Origin: CAZIVE01 sp964542435
GTDB taxonomy: Bacteria; Bacteroidota; Bacteroidia; Bacteroidales; Tannerellaceae
Length of the DNA stretch: 34,560 nucleotides
Assembly (NCBI GenBank): GCA_964542435.1
Contig: CAZIVE010000017.1
Coordinates: forward strand, 1-34,560
Direction of reading: 5' to 3'
Position numbers and translations under genes: made by a program. Positions 17,068-25,063 of the stretch are shown here, piece after piece. The notes beneath the pieces are model-generated. The model searched no databases and was not told the DNA's origin. It saw only the letters and a program-made list of their open reading frames with translations. Position 1 is the stretch's first letter. Each line of letters starts with the position of its first letter.

Positions 17068-18429
17068 ATGCATACGAAACCTATCAATAAAGCCCTTTGG
17101 ATCTTGCTGGCACTGATGTTTTCAGTGATGGTCAAAGCTCAATATACCGTAAGCGGAGGCAACGGAACGCCACTGCTTGCCAACGATGACACGCGTGACC
17201 GTCTGCAGGTCTATCTCGTCTCCGGAATGTCGGGCGTCACCATCAAATACGAAGGGACAACAGCGAAACATCAGTGGTATCGCTACAAGACAAAGGCGCT
17301 CGAACCGGAAGCCATTCCTTCCGTGCAAAACGGCACGACCTCGACCGTCAGCAATCTCACCGAAGGCTACGGTTATTTCGTACAGGAAGAGGGCGTTCTT
17401 TCCCGTTACGTATGGATTATCGACTACAGTCTCTATCCGTTTGCCTTATCCAACCTACGCGTTTCCAGTTCTTCTGACGGGTGCTCCACGATTCTGCTGG
17501 CTTCCGACTCTGAACTGCCGCACATGTATTTCTATACGCCTTCAGGCGTACAGACCGAGCTGAAGCGCACCATGACAGTCTCCTACAATACACTCGAATG
17601 GAACGAAGATGCCAAATCCTTCTCCGACAAAAAGAGCGAGGTCACGCTAAGTGGCAATCCCTTTACGCAATCCGTTCCGGCGCCTCTCTGCGACACGGAG
17701 ATCTGCCTTTCTCCCGATACCTACGCGGAGCATTTCGGAATCGGACAATCGGTTTGTACCGACACCTATGCATCCTTGGCCGTCGAACTGCATGCCGATA
17801 CTTCGATGGTCTCAGAGACTGCCGAAAACATGTACACGGGCGACGACGGACTCTCCGCTCCCGTGACGGTTCATTTCAGAGCGGTGGCCAACGATCCCGT
17901 TGCATCGCTTTATATATGGAAGATCTTCCAGGCCGACACGACCCAGAAAGATCAGGACATCACCGCCACCGAACCGCTGGTACGCTACACAGGACCAGAG
18001 ATCGATTACACCTTTGCCAATGCCGGAGAGTTCGTCGCACAAGTGGAAGTGAGCGACCGATCCGGAACGTGCACCACCTCGGAACAGTTTTCACTGAGCA
18101 TCAGCGAGTCCTATCTGAAGGTGCCCAACGTCTTCTCTCCCGGAACGACTCCCGGAATCAACGACGAGTTCCGCGTTGCCTACAAATCGTTGACCTCTTT
18201 CCATTGCTGGATCTTCAACCGCTGGGGCAAGCAGCTCTACGAATGGACCAATCCGGCTGAAGGATGGGATGGCAAGCAAGGCGGCGGATATATCGATCCG
18301 GGCGTTTACTTTTATGTCATCGAGGCCAAAGGTTCCGACGGGAAGAAATACAAGAAGAGCGGCGACATCAACGTATTGCGTTCGAAGAGCGGCATCGCTT
18401 CGGGAACATCCACGACACCGACCAATTAG
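17068..18429 (+). CDS. Exported protein with gliding-motility/T9SS type B C-terminal domain
   Basis: A 453-residue protein with a signal peptide (about 1-25, ending VKAQ). The middle is beta-rich; residues about 235-340 resemble a PKD-type fold (VTVHFRAVAN, YTFANAGEFVAQVEVSDRSG). From residue 352 it carries the gliding motility-associated C-terminal (CHU_C, type B sorting) domain: VPNVFSPG, NDEFRV, FNRWGKQLYEW, GWDGK, DPGVYFYVIEAKG and KKSGDINVLR. That domain directs passage through the type IX secretion system, so the protein should be surface-exposed or released. The N-terminal part gives no enzyme motif; an adhesin or structural role is only a guess. It stands alone between the LysM protein (divergent) and the HAD gene. 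Confidence 0.85.
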   Translation: MHTKPINKALWILLALMFSVMVKAQYTVSGGNGTPLLANDDTRDRLQVYLVSGMSGVTIKYEGTTAKHQWYRYKTKALEPEAIPSVQNGTTSTVSNLTEGYGYFVQEEGVLSRYVWIIDYSLYPFALSNLRVSSSSDGCSTILLASDSELPHMYFYTPSGVQTELKRTMTVSYNTLEWNEDAKSFSDKKSEVTLSGNPFTQSVPAPLCDTEICLSPDTYAEHFGIGQSVCTDTYASLAVELHADTSMVSETAENMYTGDDGLSAPVTVHFRAVANDPVASLYIWKIFQADTTQKDQDITATEPLVRYTGPEIDYTFANAGEFVAQVEVSDRSGTCTTSEQFSLSISESYLKVPNVFSPGTTPGINDEFRVAYKSLTSFHCWIFNRWGKQLYEWTNPAEGWDGKQGGGYIDPGVYFYVIEAKGSDGKKYKKSGDINVLRSKSGIASGTSTTPTN

Positions 18430-18563
18430 TCTTCCAGGTACGGATCGTCCGCAAAGATGATCACAATGTCATCTTTTTGCGTCGATTTCGATCCATTCGT
18501 TTCATTTTATTGAGATTATCCATTCTTTTCTGATGTAAAAAGCACACCAATCAAATAATAATG

Positions 18564-18571
18564 TAACTTTG
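18564..18571 (+). promoter_or_regulatory. Possible -7 box for the HAD hydrolase gene
   Basis: TAACTTTG matches TAnnTTTG, about 70 bases before the ATG at 18642. The -33 region has no clear TTTG. Confidence 0.35.
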
Positions 18572-18641
18572 CATACAATACAAGACGCATAAGCAGACAA
18601 TGCGTATTAAGAATGGCTGTTAACCTATAAGATGAAAAAAC

Positions 18642-19268
18642 ATGGATGGCATTAACAATCTCATCATCGATTTCGGGGGTGTGCTGATCAGCTTGGCACG
18701 AAGCCGTTGTGTGGATGCCTTTGAACGGATAGGCATTTCCAGCACACGCGAACCCATCACAACCGGATTCAAACCCAAGGATCTGTTCACGCTCTTCGAG
18801 CACGGCCTGATCTCTCCCGCCGCTTTCCGTCTCGGCCTCCGCAAACTGGGAGAACGGAAAGTCAGTAGCAGCGAGACCAGCGACAGCCAGATCGACGATG
18901 CCTGGAACAAGATGCTGGGCGAGATGCCTGATGATATGCCACAATTTCTGATGGACCTGCGCAAACGATACAACACGATGCTGCTCAGCAACACCAACAT
19001 CCTTCACTGGGAATGGGCCAAGAAAAACTATTTCGAAAACAAAGGCTATTCCATCGATAACTGCTTCAACCAAATCTACCTTTCGTTCGAACTGAGAATG
19101 TGCAAGCCGGACACGGAAATCTACAAATATGTCATCCAGCACGCCGGCATCCGTCCTGAGGAGACATTGCTCATCGACGACTCTCCCATCAACTGCCGGG
19201 CGGCTGAGAAACTGGGCATCAAAACCTTCACAGCCCAGTTCCGCGACGACTGGAGACAGATCCTATAA
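18642..19268 (+). CDS. HAD superfamily (subfamily IA) phosphatase
   Basis: A 208-residue cytoplasmic protein with all four HAD motifs. Motif I is IIDFGGVL with the nucleophile Asp10; this DxGGV form is shared with YihX-type sugar phosphatases, not the usual DxDxT. Motif II is LLSNTN, motif III the lysine in MCKPDTEIY, and motif IV the acidic pair in LLIDDSPINCRAAEKLG. A helical cap lies between motifs I and II (about 20-95). The likely reaction is hydrolysis of a small phosphorylated metabolite, for instance a sugar phosphate, but the substrate cannot be predicted. It is a single gene, 212 bases after the T9SS cargo gene, and ends at a strong terminator shared with the convergent DUF2490 gene. 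Confidence 0.88.
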   Translation: MDGINNLIIDFGGVLISLARSRCVDAFERIGISSTREPITTGFKPKDLFTLFEHGLISPAAFRLGLRKLGERKVSSSETSDSQIDDAWNKMLGEMPDDMPQFLMDLRKRYNTMLLSNTNILHWEWAKKNYFENKGYSIDNCFNQIYLSFELRMCKPDTEIYKYVIQHAGIRPEETLLIDDSPINCRAAEKLGIKTFTAQFRDDWRQIL

Positions 19269-19273
19269 AAAGA

Positions 19274-19298
19274 AAAGGCAGGTTTGGAACCTGCCTTT
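19274..19298. terminator. Bidirectional terminator between HAD and DUF2490 genes
   Basis: AAAGGCAGGTT and AACCTGCCTTT form a perfect 11-bp stem with a 3-base loop. T-rich sequence follows on the plus side and, read from the other strand, TCTTTTT follows as well. It lies between the convergent stops at 19268 and 19302. Confidence 0.85.
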
Positions 19299-19301
19299 CT
19301 G

Positions 19302-19988
19302 TTAAAACTTGAACGAATAACCCAGACCGATCACGTGACGCCCGCTGTAATCGTCGTCATCCTTGAAATTCGTATAGCGATAGAAAAGTTCAAGGGAATT
19401 CCTCTTGTTGATATCATAATCGCAACCTGCCGTATAGCGCAATTTGTTCAGGCTGTTTCCGGTCGGATCGTTCAGCGTCTCATACAGTTCGGTCGAGACA
19501 AACGGAGAGAACTTCGAATCCGGAATGTCATATTCCAGTTGCAACCGGTGACGCAAATAGAGCTTCGGATTGGCACGTGTATCCGTCTCCTTCACACCGA
19601 CGCGGTTGGTGCTTTGAAACCGTTCACGAAGCGATAGCTTGAAGTTGCTGAACTTATATTGGCCTGTGGCGAAGAAATAATAACGGTTGCGCGTCTCCCA
19701 TCCTTTCGTCGCATGGTTGTAGCGGATAAAGTCATACCCTCCGCCGAGCGTCAGATAGGGAATGACTTTATAGCTCAGACCCAAATCCGTACTCCAGCGG
19801 TCAGCTGTCTTGAGATTGTCGCGCGTTCGGAACTCCTCGCCCAGGGTAAAATTGAGCCCCGGAAGGATTTTTTTCGTTATATCTATTCCAGTCTGCGTAC
19901 CGAAATCCTCGTCCTGTGCCCAGATCTGCGGCGCTATCAAAAGGCAGATGAGCGTCAACACTGCTATTTTTAATGATCGATTCATCAT
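19302..19988 (-). CDS. DUF2490 family outer-membrane protein
   Basis: A 228-residue protein from the first ATG of an ATGATG pair at 19988 (the second, 19985, is equally possible; a TTG further upstream is less likely). A signal peptide ends near IWAQ. The mature chain alternates aromatic and polar residues in paired strands, such as LGLSYKVIPYLTLGGGYDFIRY, RNRYYFFATGQYKFSNFKLSLRERFQ, and the last strand HVIGLGYSFKF ends in phenylalanine, a typical outer-membrane barrel finish. It fits the DUF2490 family, of unknown function. It is the last gene of a minus-strand operon after the VTC-domain and DUF4956 genes (41-base gap) and ends at the bidirectional terminator. Confidence 0.8.
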   Translation of the reverse strand: MMNRSLKIAVLTLICLLIAPQIWAQDEDFGTQTGIDITKKILPGLNFTLGEEFRTRDNLKTADRWSTDLGLSYKVIPYLTLGGGYDFIRYNHATKGWETRNRYYFFATGQYKFSNFKLSLRERFQSTNRVGVKETDTRANPKLYLRHRLQLEYDIPDSKFSPFVSTELYETLNDPTGNSLNKLRYTAGCDYDINKRNSLELFYRYTNFKDDDDYSGRHVIGLGYSFKF

Positions 19989-20029
19989 AATTCCAAACAA
20001 ATTGTTTTAACATAGTTTCTATTGATTGA

Positions 20030-20713
20030 TTATTCACCTTCACGAGGCAGATGCCGCATGAATTCAATGTCGTTGATCTCCTGCGATCCGTCGTCGTAAT
20101 AGATCTTGATGAAGGCCGAGTCTTTCAGGAAGTCGATGTGCCCGATCTCCACCTTTGTGATGTTCAGGCCGGTCCGTTTCTTCAAGTCGGCGATCAACTC
20201 TTCGCGTTTGTCGGGCGTGATGAGTTGGATGCGATCATAGGTGACCAGTTTGCAGGAGACATGTTTCAACCAGCGTTCGCTCTCGAGCAGCCAGACGCTG
20301 AGGATAAAGAGGATATTCGTCGCCGCCAGTTCGGGGATGCTGATCTGTACGCCCATGGCGTTGATGACCGAGATGGCGATGATGAGGAACAGATAGGTCA
20401 TTTCGCGGATCGGAACAGATTCCGTACGGTAACGGATGATCCCGAAGATGGCGAAGATGCCCAGTGCGAATCCGATCTTCAGCTTCACACTTCCCAGAAG
20501 GAACGTCAGGAAAAAGACGCTCACGTTGATCAGCGAAAAGGTGAAATAGTAGTCGCGTCGGCGGCTCTTCGGATAATAGAAGAAGTGGATGATGATGCCA
20601 ACCACTATAAAGTTCACAAGAAAACGAACCACCAGCGATGTCAGATCGCCCGGGTCGGCCACTGCGCCTTGGAGAAGAGCGTCGTCGCTCGTCATGTCTG
20701 CTAATAAATCCAT
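20030..20713 (-). CDS. DUF4956 family membrane protein
   Basis: A 227-residue integral membrane protein. Hydrophobic spans lie at about 26-46 (LVVRFLVNFIVVGIIIHFFY), 56-73, 76-95 (KIGFALGIFAIFGIIRYRTE) and 103-145 (two spans). A soluble C-terminal domain (about 150-227) follows, with IQLITPDKREELIADLKKRTG and IKIYYDDGSQEINDIEF. The GIIRYRTESVPIREMTYLF stretch after the third span is the hallmark of DUF4956. Function is not established, but the family recurs beside VTC-type polyphosphate polymerase genes. Its ATG lies inside the end of the VTC-domain gene (13-base overlap), which points to coupled translation and a joint membrane complex. Confidence 0.88.
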   Translation of the reverse strand: MDLLADMTSDDALLQGAVADPGDLTSLVVRFLVNFIVVGIIIHFFYYPKSRRRDYYFTFSLINVSVFFLTFLLGSVKLKIGFALGIFAIFGIIRYRTESVPIREMTYLFLIIAISVINAMGVQISIPELAATNILFILSVWLLESERWLKHVSCKLVTYDRIQLITPDKREELIADLKKRTGLNITKVEIGHIDFLKDSAFIKIYYDDGSQEINDIEFMRHLPREGE

Positions 20714-21480
20714 GGTGTTACCTTTGTCAGTTTGTCAATCTTTCTAATTTTCTTTTTAAACCGGTTGTACTTGATTCCCGGATGTGTGAGGATGGAGCCC
20801 AGGCAATATTTGCTGATGCCCGCAGGATGGATGTGCATTTCGCGCAGCTGCTCTTTCGCAAACGAGGGACAGAGACCGTCCTGCTTGAGTTCGATGATGA
20901 CCAGCTGAGGCAGCGTTTGCTCGATGCCAGTCGCCAGGTTACGGAAATGAATGTCGGTATCTATCGTGAGGCGTTCCGTCAGACCTTTGTTCACCAAGGT
21001 GATGCGGTTGAAACGGTTTTCCACCTGACGCTTCAATGCATGCGGATTATAATGCGAATAGAGATGCAGGAAGCTCAATGCCTCGGGATTGTTCGAAAGG
21101 TTATCGGTTCCGTCGAAGCGGATGCGTTTCTTCGACGTACGTCCTTTGTTGTTCTTATCCTTGACTTCGAGAAAGGTGAGATGCGAATCGAGGTAGTCAC
21201 GCATGCGGATTTTTTCACGCGTACGGCGGCCGTCCTGATGTGCCATATACATCTCCAGCTGATCGGTATCATAATAGAGGGTACGATAGTGGCTGTTGCG
21301 AAGCCCTTCGACCTCCTGGATGAAATAGTCGTCCTGCATGCTTTGCAGGAGAATGAGCAGATTTTCCGGAGTCGTGACATATTTCGTATCGATCCGATTC
21401 ATGAGACGAACCTGTTCCATCTCCGCTAAAGAGATCGGTGTGAACAGACGGCTCGTCGTGTCGATTAGCGCCTCTTCCAT
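20701..21480 (-). CDS. VTC-domain (polyphosphate polymerase-type) protein
   Basis: A 259-residue soluble protein with the VTC domain, the tunnel-shaped catalytic fold of yeast Vtc4, which polymerises ATP gamma-phosphate into polyphosphate. The basic and acidic tunnel motifs are all present: NRIDTKYV near the start, YYDT (69-72), KIRMRDY (90-96), LEVKDKNNKGRTSKKR (104-119), GLTERLTIDTDI (166-177) and IIELK (195-199). Retention of the R-x-R, K-x-K/R, E-x-K and final E residues suggests an active triphosphate tunnel enzyme. The protein has no membrane span and probably docks on the co-encoded DUF4956 protein. Whether it makes polyphosphate in this organism, or uses another nucleotide or phosphate substrate, is not shown. 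Confidence 0.88.
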   Translation of the reverse strand: MEEALIDTTSRLFTPISLAEMEQVRLMNRIDTKYVTTPENLLILLQSMQDDYFIQEVEGLRNSHYRTLYYDTDQLEMYMAHQDGRRTREKIRMRDYLDSHLTFLEVKDKNNKGRTSKKRIRFDGTDNLSNNPEALSFLHLYSHYNPHALKRQVENRFNRITLVNKGLTERLTIDTDIHFRNLATGIEQTLPQLVIIELKQDGLCPSFAKEQLREMHIHPAGISKYCLGSILTHPGIKYNRFKKKIRKIDKLTKVTPWIY

Positions 21481-21772
21481 TGTTGTTATACTTATTTGTT
21501 CTTATCTAAGTATCACTGCTCCATAGACTGTTTCTTTTATTGTATCGGACTCTGTTTTGAATTTTACACTGGCAAATGAAACGCATTGTCATCTTCCGGC
21601 AAAATAGAATCTGCCAACGGCCCTTTTCAGTCGATAATTAACATTTGGGGTCTGTCACCGACCCGATGGATCCTTTAACAGATTTGTACGATCTCTTCAC
21701 CGATCATTTTGATATAAAAAAAGGGATGCTTCGTTTTATTGCAAACGTAACAATCAAAAAGTCAAGACTAAG
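21481..21772. other. Divergent intergenic region of the VTC / beta-helix locus
   Basis: This 292-base spacer separates the minus-strand VTC operon from the plus-strand beta-helix gene. I find no complete TTTG / TAnnTTTG promoter on either strand and no clear hairpin, although both genes must start from here. Confidence 0.6.
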
Positions 21773-23380
21773 ATGAAAGTGAAAACGATGTTTCAAAGCG
21801 CTTGCAGCGTTGTCATGGCGCTTGCAATGGTTATGGCGTTTGCGCGCTGCAGCGGTGACGATACCGACGAGGATGTGATCGACAGCAACAACACGACAAG
21901 TTCATCTGCCTCATCCACTCCCGATGACGACAGCGATCTGGTAAGCAACTACTCCTTTACCAGCACGGTAAAGATTGCGATGGGCGCCACGTCCACTGTA
22001 ACGAACTCCATCGACGGCGTGACGGCTTCGGTCAGCGGAGGCGATGTCACCATCACTTCGACGGCAGACAACGTACGCTATGAAGTTTCCGGGACGACCA
22101 GCAACGGATCGCTCAAGATCTACAGCGACAACAAATTCCAACTGGCGCTCAACGGCACCAGCATCACCAACAACGACGGCGCTGCCATCAACATCCAATC
22201 GAAGAAACGTATCTTCGTGGAACTGGTCGATGGCACGAGCAACACGCTCACCGACGGTTCGTCGTACACCACATCGGACGATGAGGACATGAAAGGCTGC
22301 CTCTTCAGCGAAGGACAACTCATCTTCAACGGCAACGGTTCCCTGAAGGTGAAGAGCAACTACAAACACGGCATCTGCAGCGACGATTACATCCGTATCT
22401 TCGAAGGCAACATCGCCATCACATCGACTACCGACGGCATTCATGCCAATGACGCCTTCGTGATGGACGGCGGGACGGTCAACATACAGAGCAGCAGCGA
22501 CGGCATTGAATGTGACGAAGGCTATATCCTCATCAACGACGGCTCGCTGACCGTCAACTGCGCAGACGACGGCATCACCACCTCCTACGAAGGGACCGAT
22601 TCCGATCCTTACATCATCATCAATGGCGGAGAAATAGGGATCACGACGACCGGTGCTTCAGGTAAAGGCATCAAGAGCCTCGGCAACCTGACGATCAACG
22701 CCGGCACCATCAGCGTGAAGACCAATGCCAGCGAAGCCGAAGGCATCGAGAGCAAGAACACGCTCACCATCAATGGCGGCACGATCGAAGTGAATGCCGT
22801 GGACGACGGCATCAATGCTGCCAAATATCTGGAGATCAACGACGGCAAAGTCTATGTGTATAGTACGACCAACGACGCCATCGACTCCAACGGAACGATG
22901 ACCTTCAACGGCGGCACCATCATCGGATCAGGAGCATCGCAACCCGAAGATGCTTTCGACTGCGACAACAACACCTTCCTCATCAACGGCGGCACCATCG
23001 TCGGCATGGGTGGAGGAACGACCTCTCCCAGTACTTCCGGAAAACAGCCTACCATCCTCTATGGCGGCAGCGGCTCGCAAAACACATTGGTCAGCCTCTC
23101 CGCTTCCGACGGTTCGCTCATCCTGGCATGGACACTGCCCAGAACGCTCCAGTCAATGACGCTGTTCATCAGTTCGCCCTCCATCAGCTCCGGCAGCAGC
23201 TATACGCTCGCTTCCGGCGGAACGATCTCCGGCGGAACAGCCTTCCATGGACTTTATACCTCGGGAACGCTCAGCGGCGCCTCAACCTTGCAAAGCGTCT
23301 CGGTCAGCTCCATGGTCACAACCGTAGGTAACGTCTCCACCGGCATGGGCGGTGGTGGCGGCATGGGCGGCCGTCCATAA
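21773..23380 (+). CDS. Cthe_2159-type beta-helix carbohydrate-binding lipoprotein
   Basis: A 535-residue exported protein. The signal peptide ends in MAFARCSGDDTDED: a cysteine near residue 27 followed by acidic residues, which fits the Bacteroidota surface lipoprotein export signal, although Arg directly before the Cys is unusual. After a Ser/Thr/Asp linker (35-60), residues 60-400 consist of parallel beta-helix rungs with repeated LTINGGTI / DDGIN / SKKRIFVEL-type turns, matching the Cthe_2159 (formerly DUF4353) family. The founding member binds acidic polysaccharide with calcium. A serine/glycine-rich region and a GMGGGGGMGG tail end the protein. It sits divergent to the VTC and DUF4956 genes, a pairing seen elsewhere in bacteria. 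Binding of a surface glycan is the likely role; catalysis is not evident. Confidence 0.85.
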   Translation: MKVKTMFQSACSVVMALAMVMAFARCSGDDTDEDVIDSNNTTSSSASSTPDDDSDLVSNYSFTSTVKIAMGATSTVTNSIDGVTASVSGGDVTITSTADNVRYEVSGTTSNGSLKIYSDNKFQLALNGTSITNNDGAAINIQSKKRIFVELVDGTSNTLTDGSSYTTSDDEDMKGCLFSEGQLIFNGNGSLKVKSNYKHGICSDDYIRIFEGNIAITSTTDGIHANDAFVMDGGTVNIQSSSDGIECDEGYILINDGSLTVNCADDGITTSYEGTDSDPYIIINGGEIGITTTGASGKGIKSLGNLTINAGTISVKTNASEAEGIESKNTLTINGGTIEVNAVDDGINAAKYLEINDGKVYVYSTTNDAIDSNGTMTFNGGTIIGSGASQPEDAFDCDNNTFLINGGTIVGMGGGTTSPSTSGKQPTILYGGSGSQNTLVSLSASDGSLILAWTLPRTLQSMTLFISSPSISSGSSYTLASGGTISGGTAFHGLYTSGTLSGASTLQSVSVSSMVTTVGNVSTGMGGGGGMGGRP

Positions 23381-23412
23381 AATAAACGTATCACGTTTCA
23401 TTGCATATTTTC

Positions 23413-23458
23413 TCCTCCGTTCGGAACAGACCACAACCCGAACGGAGGATTTTTTTTT
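23413..23458 (+). terminator. Rho-independent terminator after the beta-helix gene
   Basis: TCCTCCGTTCGG (23413-23424) and CCGAACGGAGGA (23438-23449) form a perfect 12-bp stem with a 13-base loop, followed by nine T residues. Confidence 0.9.
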
Positions 23459-23492
23459 GAAAGAAACTCATTCAATCCCTCTTTGATATTCC

Positions 23493-23777
23493 TACGTTTG
23501 TAAAAGTCCTATTTCCGCAGTAAATGCCATTCCGACAGACGTAGGAATGCTTTTTCTCCGGTAAATACCATTCCNNNNNNNNNNNNNNNNNNNNNNNNNN
23601 NNNNNNNNNNNNNNNNNNNNNNNNNNNNNNNNNNNNNNNNNNNNNNNNNNNNNNNNNNNNNNNNNNNNNNNNNNCCATTCCGACGGACGTAGAAGTTCTA
23701 TTTCCGTGGTAAATACCATTCTGACGGACGTAGAAGTTCTATTTCTGCAGTAAATTTCATTCCGACGGACGTAGAAT
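23493..23777. repeat. 41-bp tandem repeat array interrupted by an assembly gap
   Basis: Units begin at 23493, 23534, then after the gap at 23682, 23723 and 23764 (partial), each exactly 41 bases apart; the bases flanking the gap are in phase with both sides. The consensus runs GACGGACGTAGAAG, then TTCTATTTCCG and GGTAAATACCATTCC. Each unit contains the odd palindrome TAGAAGTTCTA. The unit length is not a multiple of three and stop codons occur, so it is not coding. There are no variable spacers, so it is not a CRISPR. Units after the gap are more alike than the first two. Confidence 0.9.
23575..23674. other. Assembly gap (100 N) inside the tandem repeat
   Basis: A placeholder of exactly 100 N. 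It falls within the 41-bp repeat array, so the break was almost certainly caused by the repeat and the true copy number is unknown. Confidence 0.95.
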
Positions 23778-23808
23778 ACCACAAAACGAAGTAACTATGC
23801 AGTCGTCA

Positions 23809-24990
23809 TTAGATCTTAAGACGGATGCCGGCTCGTTTCAGCAAGGCTGCAATTCCGATGATAAACAGAGAATAGACGACGGAGCGCAGCAATCCGGGAA
23901 TGCCGGCACAGAGAAAATCGGGATATTCAAGTCCGAGAAGGTTGCAGACGGCATACCAGATGTAAGGAATGACATAGCAGGTGAGCGTGACGGTGCCGGC
24001 AGGACGAATCAGACGGAACCAACGGCCCTGGTTCTTCACGTCGCAGAGCCAATAGATGAGTGCAAACAGCGGGAAGAAAAGGGCACAGCAGAAGAAATAC
24101 CAGGTAGAAGTGGCTTGGATCTTCGAGATGATCCAATAGGGATGAACCACCAGTCCGCCGACGAGCATCACCACGCCGATGCCGCACATCAGCAGCATGA
24201 AACGTGCGGGCTGCTCCCGATCGGCCAGCTTCTGCATCAGCAGCGAAGCGAACACTCCGGTCGTTCCGAAGAGATAGAGCGTAGCCCAACTGGGAAAATC
24301 CTGCAAAAGCGGAATCTCCTTATACAGTCCGGCCGACGATCCGAACGAGCAGAGCAGCATCAGCAGCACGACCAGTCCGTTGAGCCACAGATTTTCTTTC
24401 GTAAACAGAAAGAGGATGGCAGCGGCGAGATAGGTCCAGCCGATCAGCCCGAGGATTCCCCACCAATAGGGAGCAAACGAAGCGCCCTCTTCTCCTTTAT
24501 AGATGGCAAACAGGAAGAGAAGCACCAACAGACCCGCGATCTGCAGGGCCACATAGAGAGAATGTCGCCGTCCGGTGGTCTTCGGATAATAGCTCCAGAC
24601 GAGGAAAAAGGCGACCGCCATGAGGATGGAGAACCAGGAATGGGAAAGCAAGCCGAGCGAGCCGTCGTATTTCTCCAGATTGACCGTGAAAAGACCCATC
24701 ACCACAAGCGCGAGCGAGCGCAGCAGGATATGGACAACGACCTGCCGCTTCGAATCGCCTTTCGCCAAACGGTTCTGAATGGCAAAAGGCACGGCCATTC
24801 CCATGGCAAAAAGGAATCCGGGGAAGATGGTGTCGGAAAAGCCGAGCATATCTTCGGTGGCTTCGGCATGGAACATCCAGTGCGGAATCTCTTTCAGTCC
24901 CGGGATGTCATTGACGAAAAGCATGAGGAACATGGTGATGGAACGGAAGACGTCGAGTGCTTCCACTCGAAGGATGCGTGATTCTTTCAT
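23809..24990 (-). CDS. NagX-like membrane acyltransferase homologue (DUF5009 / HGSNAT family)
   Basis: A 393-residue inner-membrane protein with about ten to eleven hydrophobic spans. The start, RVEALDVFRSITMFLMLFVND, is the signature of the COG4299 / DUF5009 family related to human heparan-alpha-glucosaminide N-acetyltransferase, which passes an acetyl group across a membrane to glucosamine. Further family features are FSDTIFPGFLFAMGMAVPFA and LLRSLALVVMGLFTVN. The usual RG after DVF is RS here. In other bacteria the gene (nagX) clusters with N-acetylglucosamine catabolism, and here it follows the NagB/PIG-L fusion on the same strand, 73 bases away and beyond a terminator. Role in aminosugar modification or uptake is inferred from context; acetyl transfer by bacterial members is not established. 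Confidence 0.82.
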   Translation of the reverse strand: MKESRILRVEALDVFRSITMFLMLFVNDIPGLKEIPHWMFHAEATEDMLGFSDTIFPGFLFAMGMAVPFAIQNRLAKGDSKRQVVVHILLRSLALVVMGLFTVNLEKYDGSLGLLSHSWFSILMAVAFFLVWSYYPKTTGRRHSLYVALQIAGLLVLLFLFAIYKGEEGASFAPYWWGILGLIGWTYLAAAILFLFTKENLWLNGLVVLLMLLCSFGSSAGLYKEIPLLQDFPSWATLYLFGTTGVFASLLMQKLADREQPARFMLLMCGIGVVMLVGGLVVHPYWIISKIQATSTWYFFCCALFFPLFALIYWLCDVKNQGRWFRLIRPAGTVTLTCYVIPYIWYAVCNLLGLEYPDFLCAGIPGLLRSVVYSLFIIGIAALLKRAGIRLKI

Positions 24991-25004
24991 GACAACGGAT
25001 CGTT

Positions 25005-25042
25005 AAAAAAAGCCCCGCCGTCAAGACCTGGCAGCGAGGCTT
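25005..25042 (-). terminator. Terminator between the NagB/PIG-L and NagX-like genes
   Basis: On the minus strand AAGCCTCGC pairs with GCGGGGCTT (one G-U wobble) around a 15-base loop and is followed by a run of seven T residues. It lies directly after the stop at 25064. Confidence 0.7.
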
Positions 25043-25063
25043 CTATAGAATACAAATAAAATC

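Noticed and set aside
23493..23777. Possible CRISPR array
   Set aside because: The whole 41-bp unit repeats without variable spacers and no cas gene is nearby.
23472..23782. Minus-strand frames with repeated NGIY/NRT-like peptides over the 41-bp array
   Set aside because: The period is not divisible by three, the frames depend on an arbitrary N run, and there is no start signal; this is repeat DNA.
23797..24981. Plus-strand open frame of about 394 codons opposite the NagX-like gene
   Set aside because: Highly charged, low-complexity translation typical of the complement of membrane-protein coding sequence.
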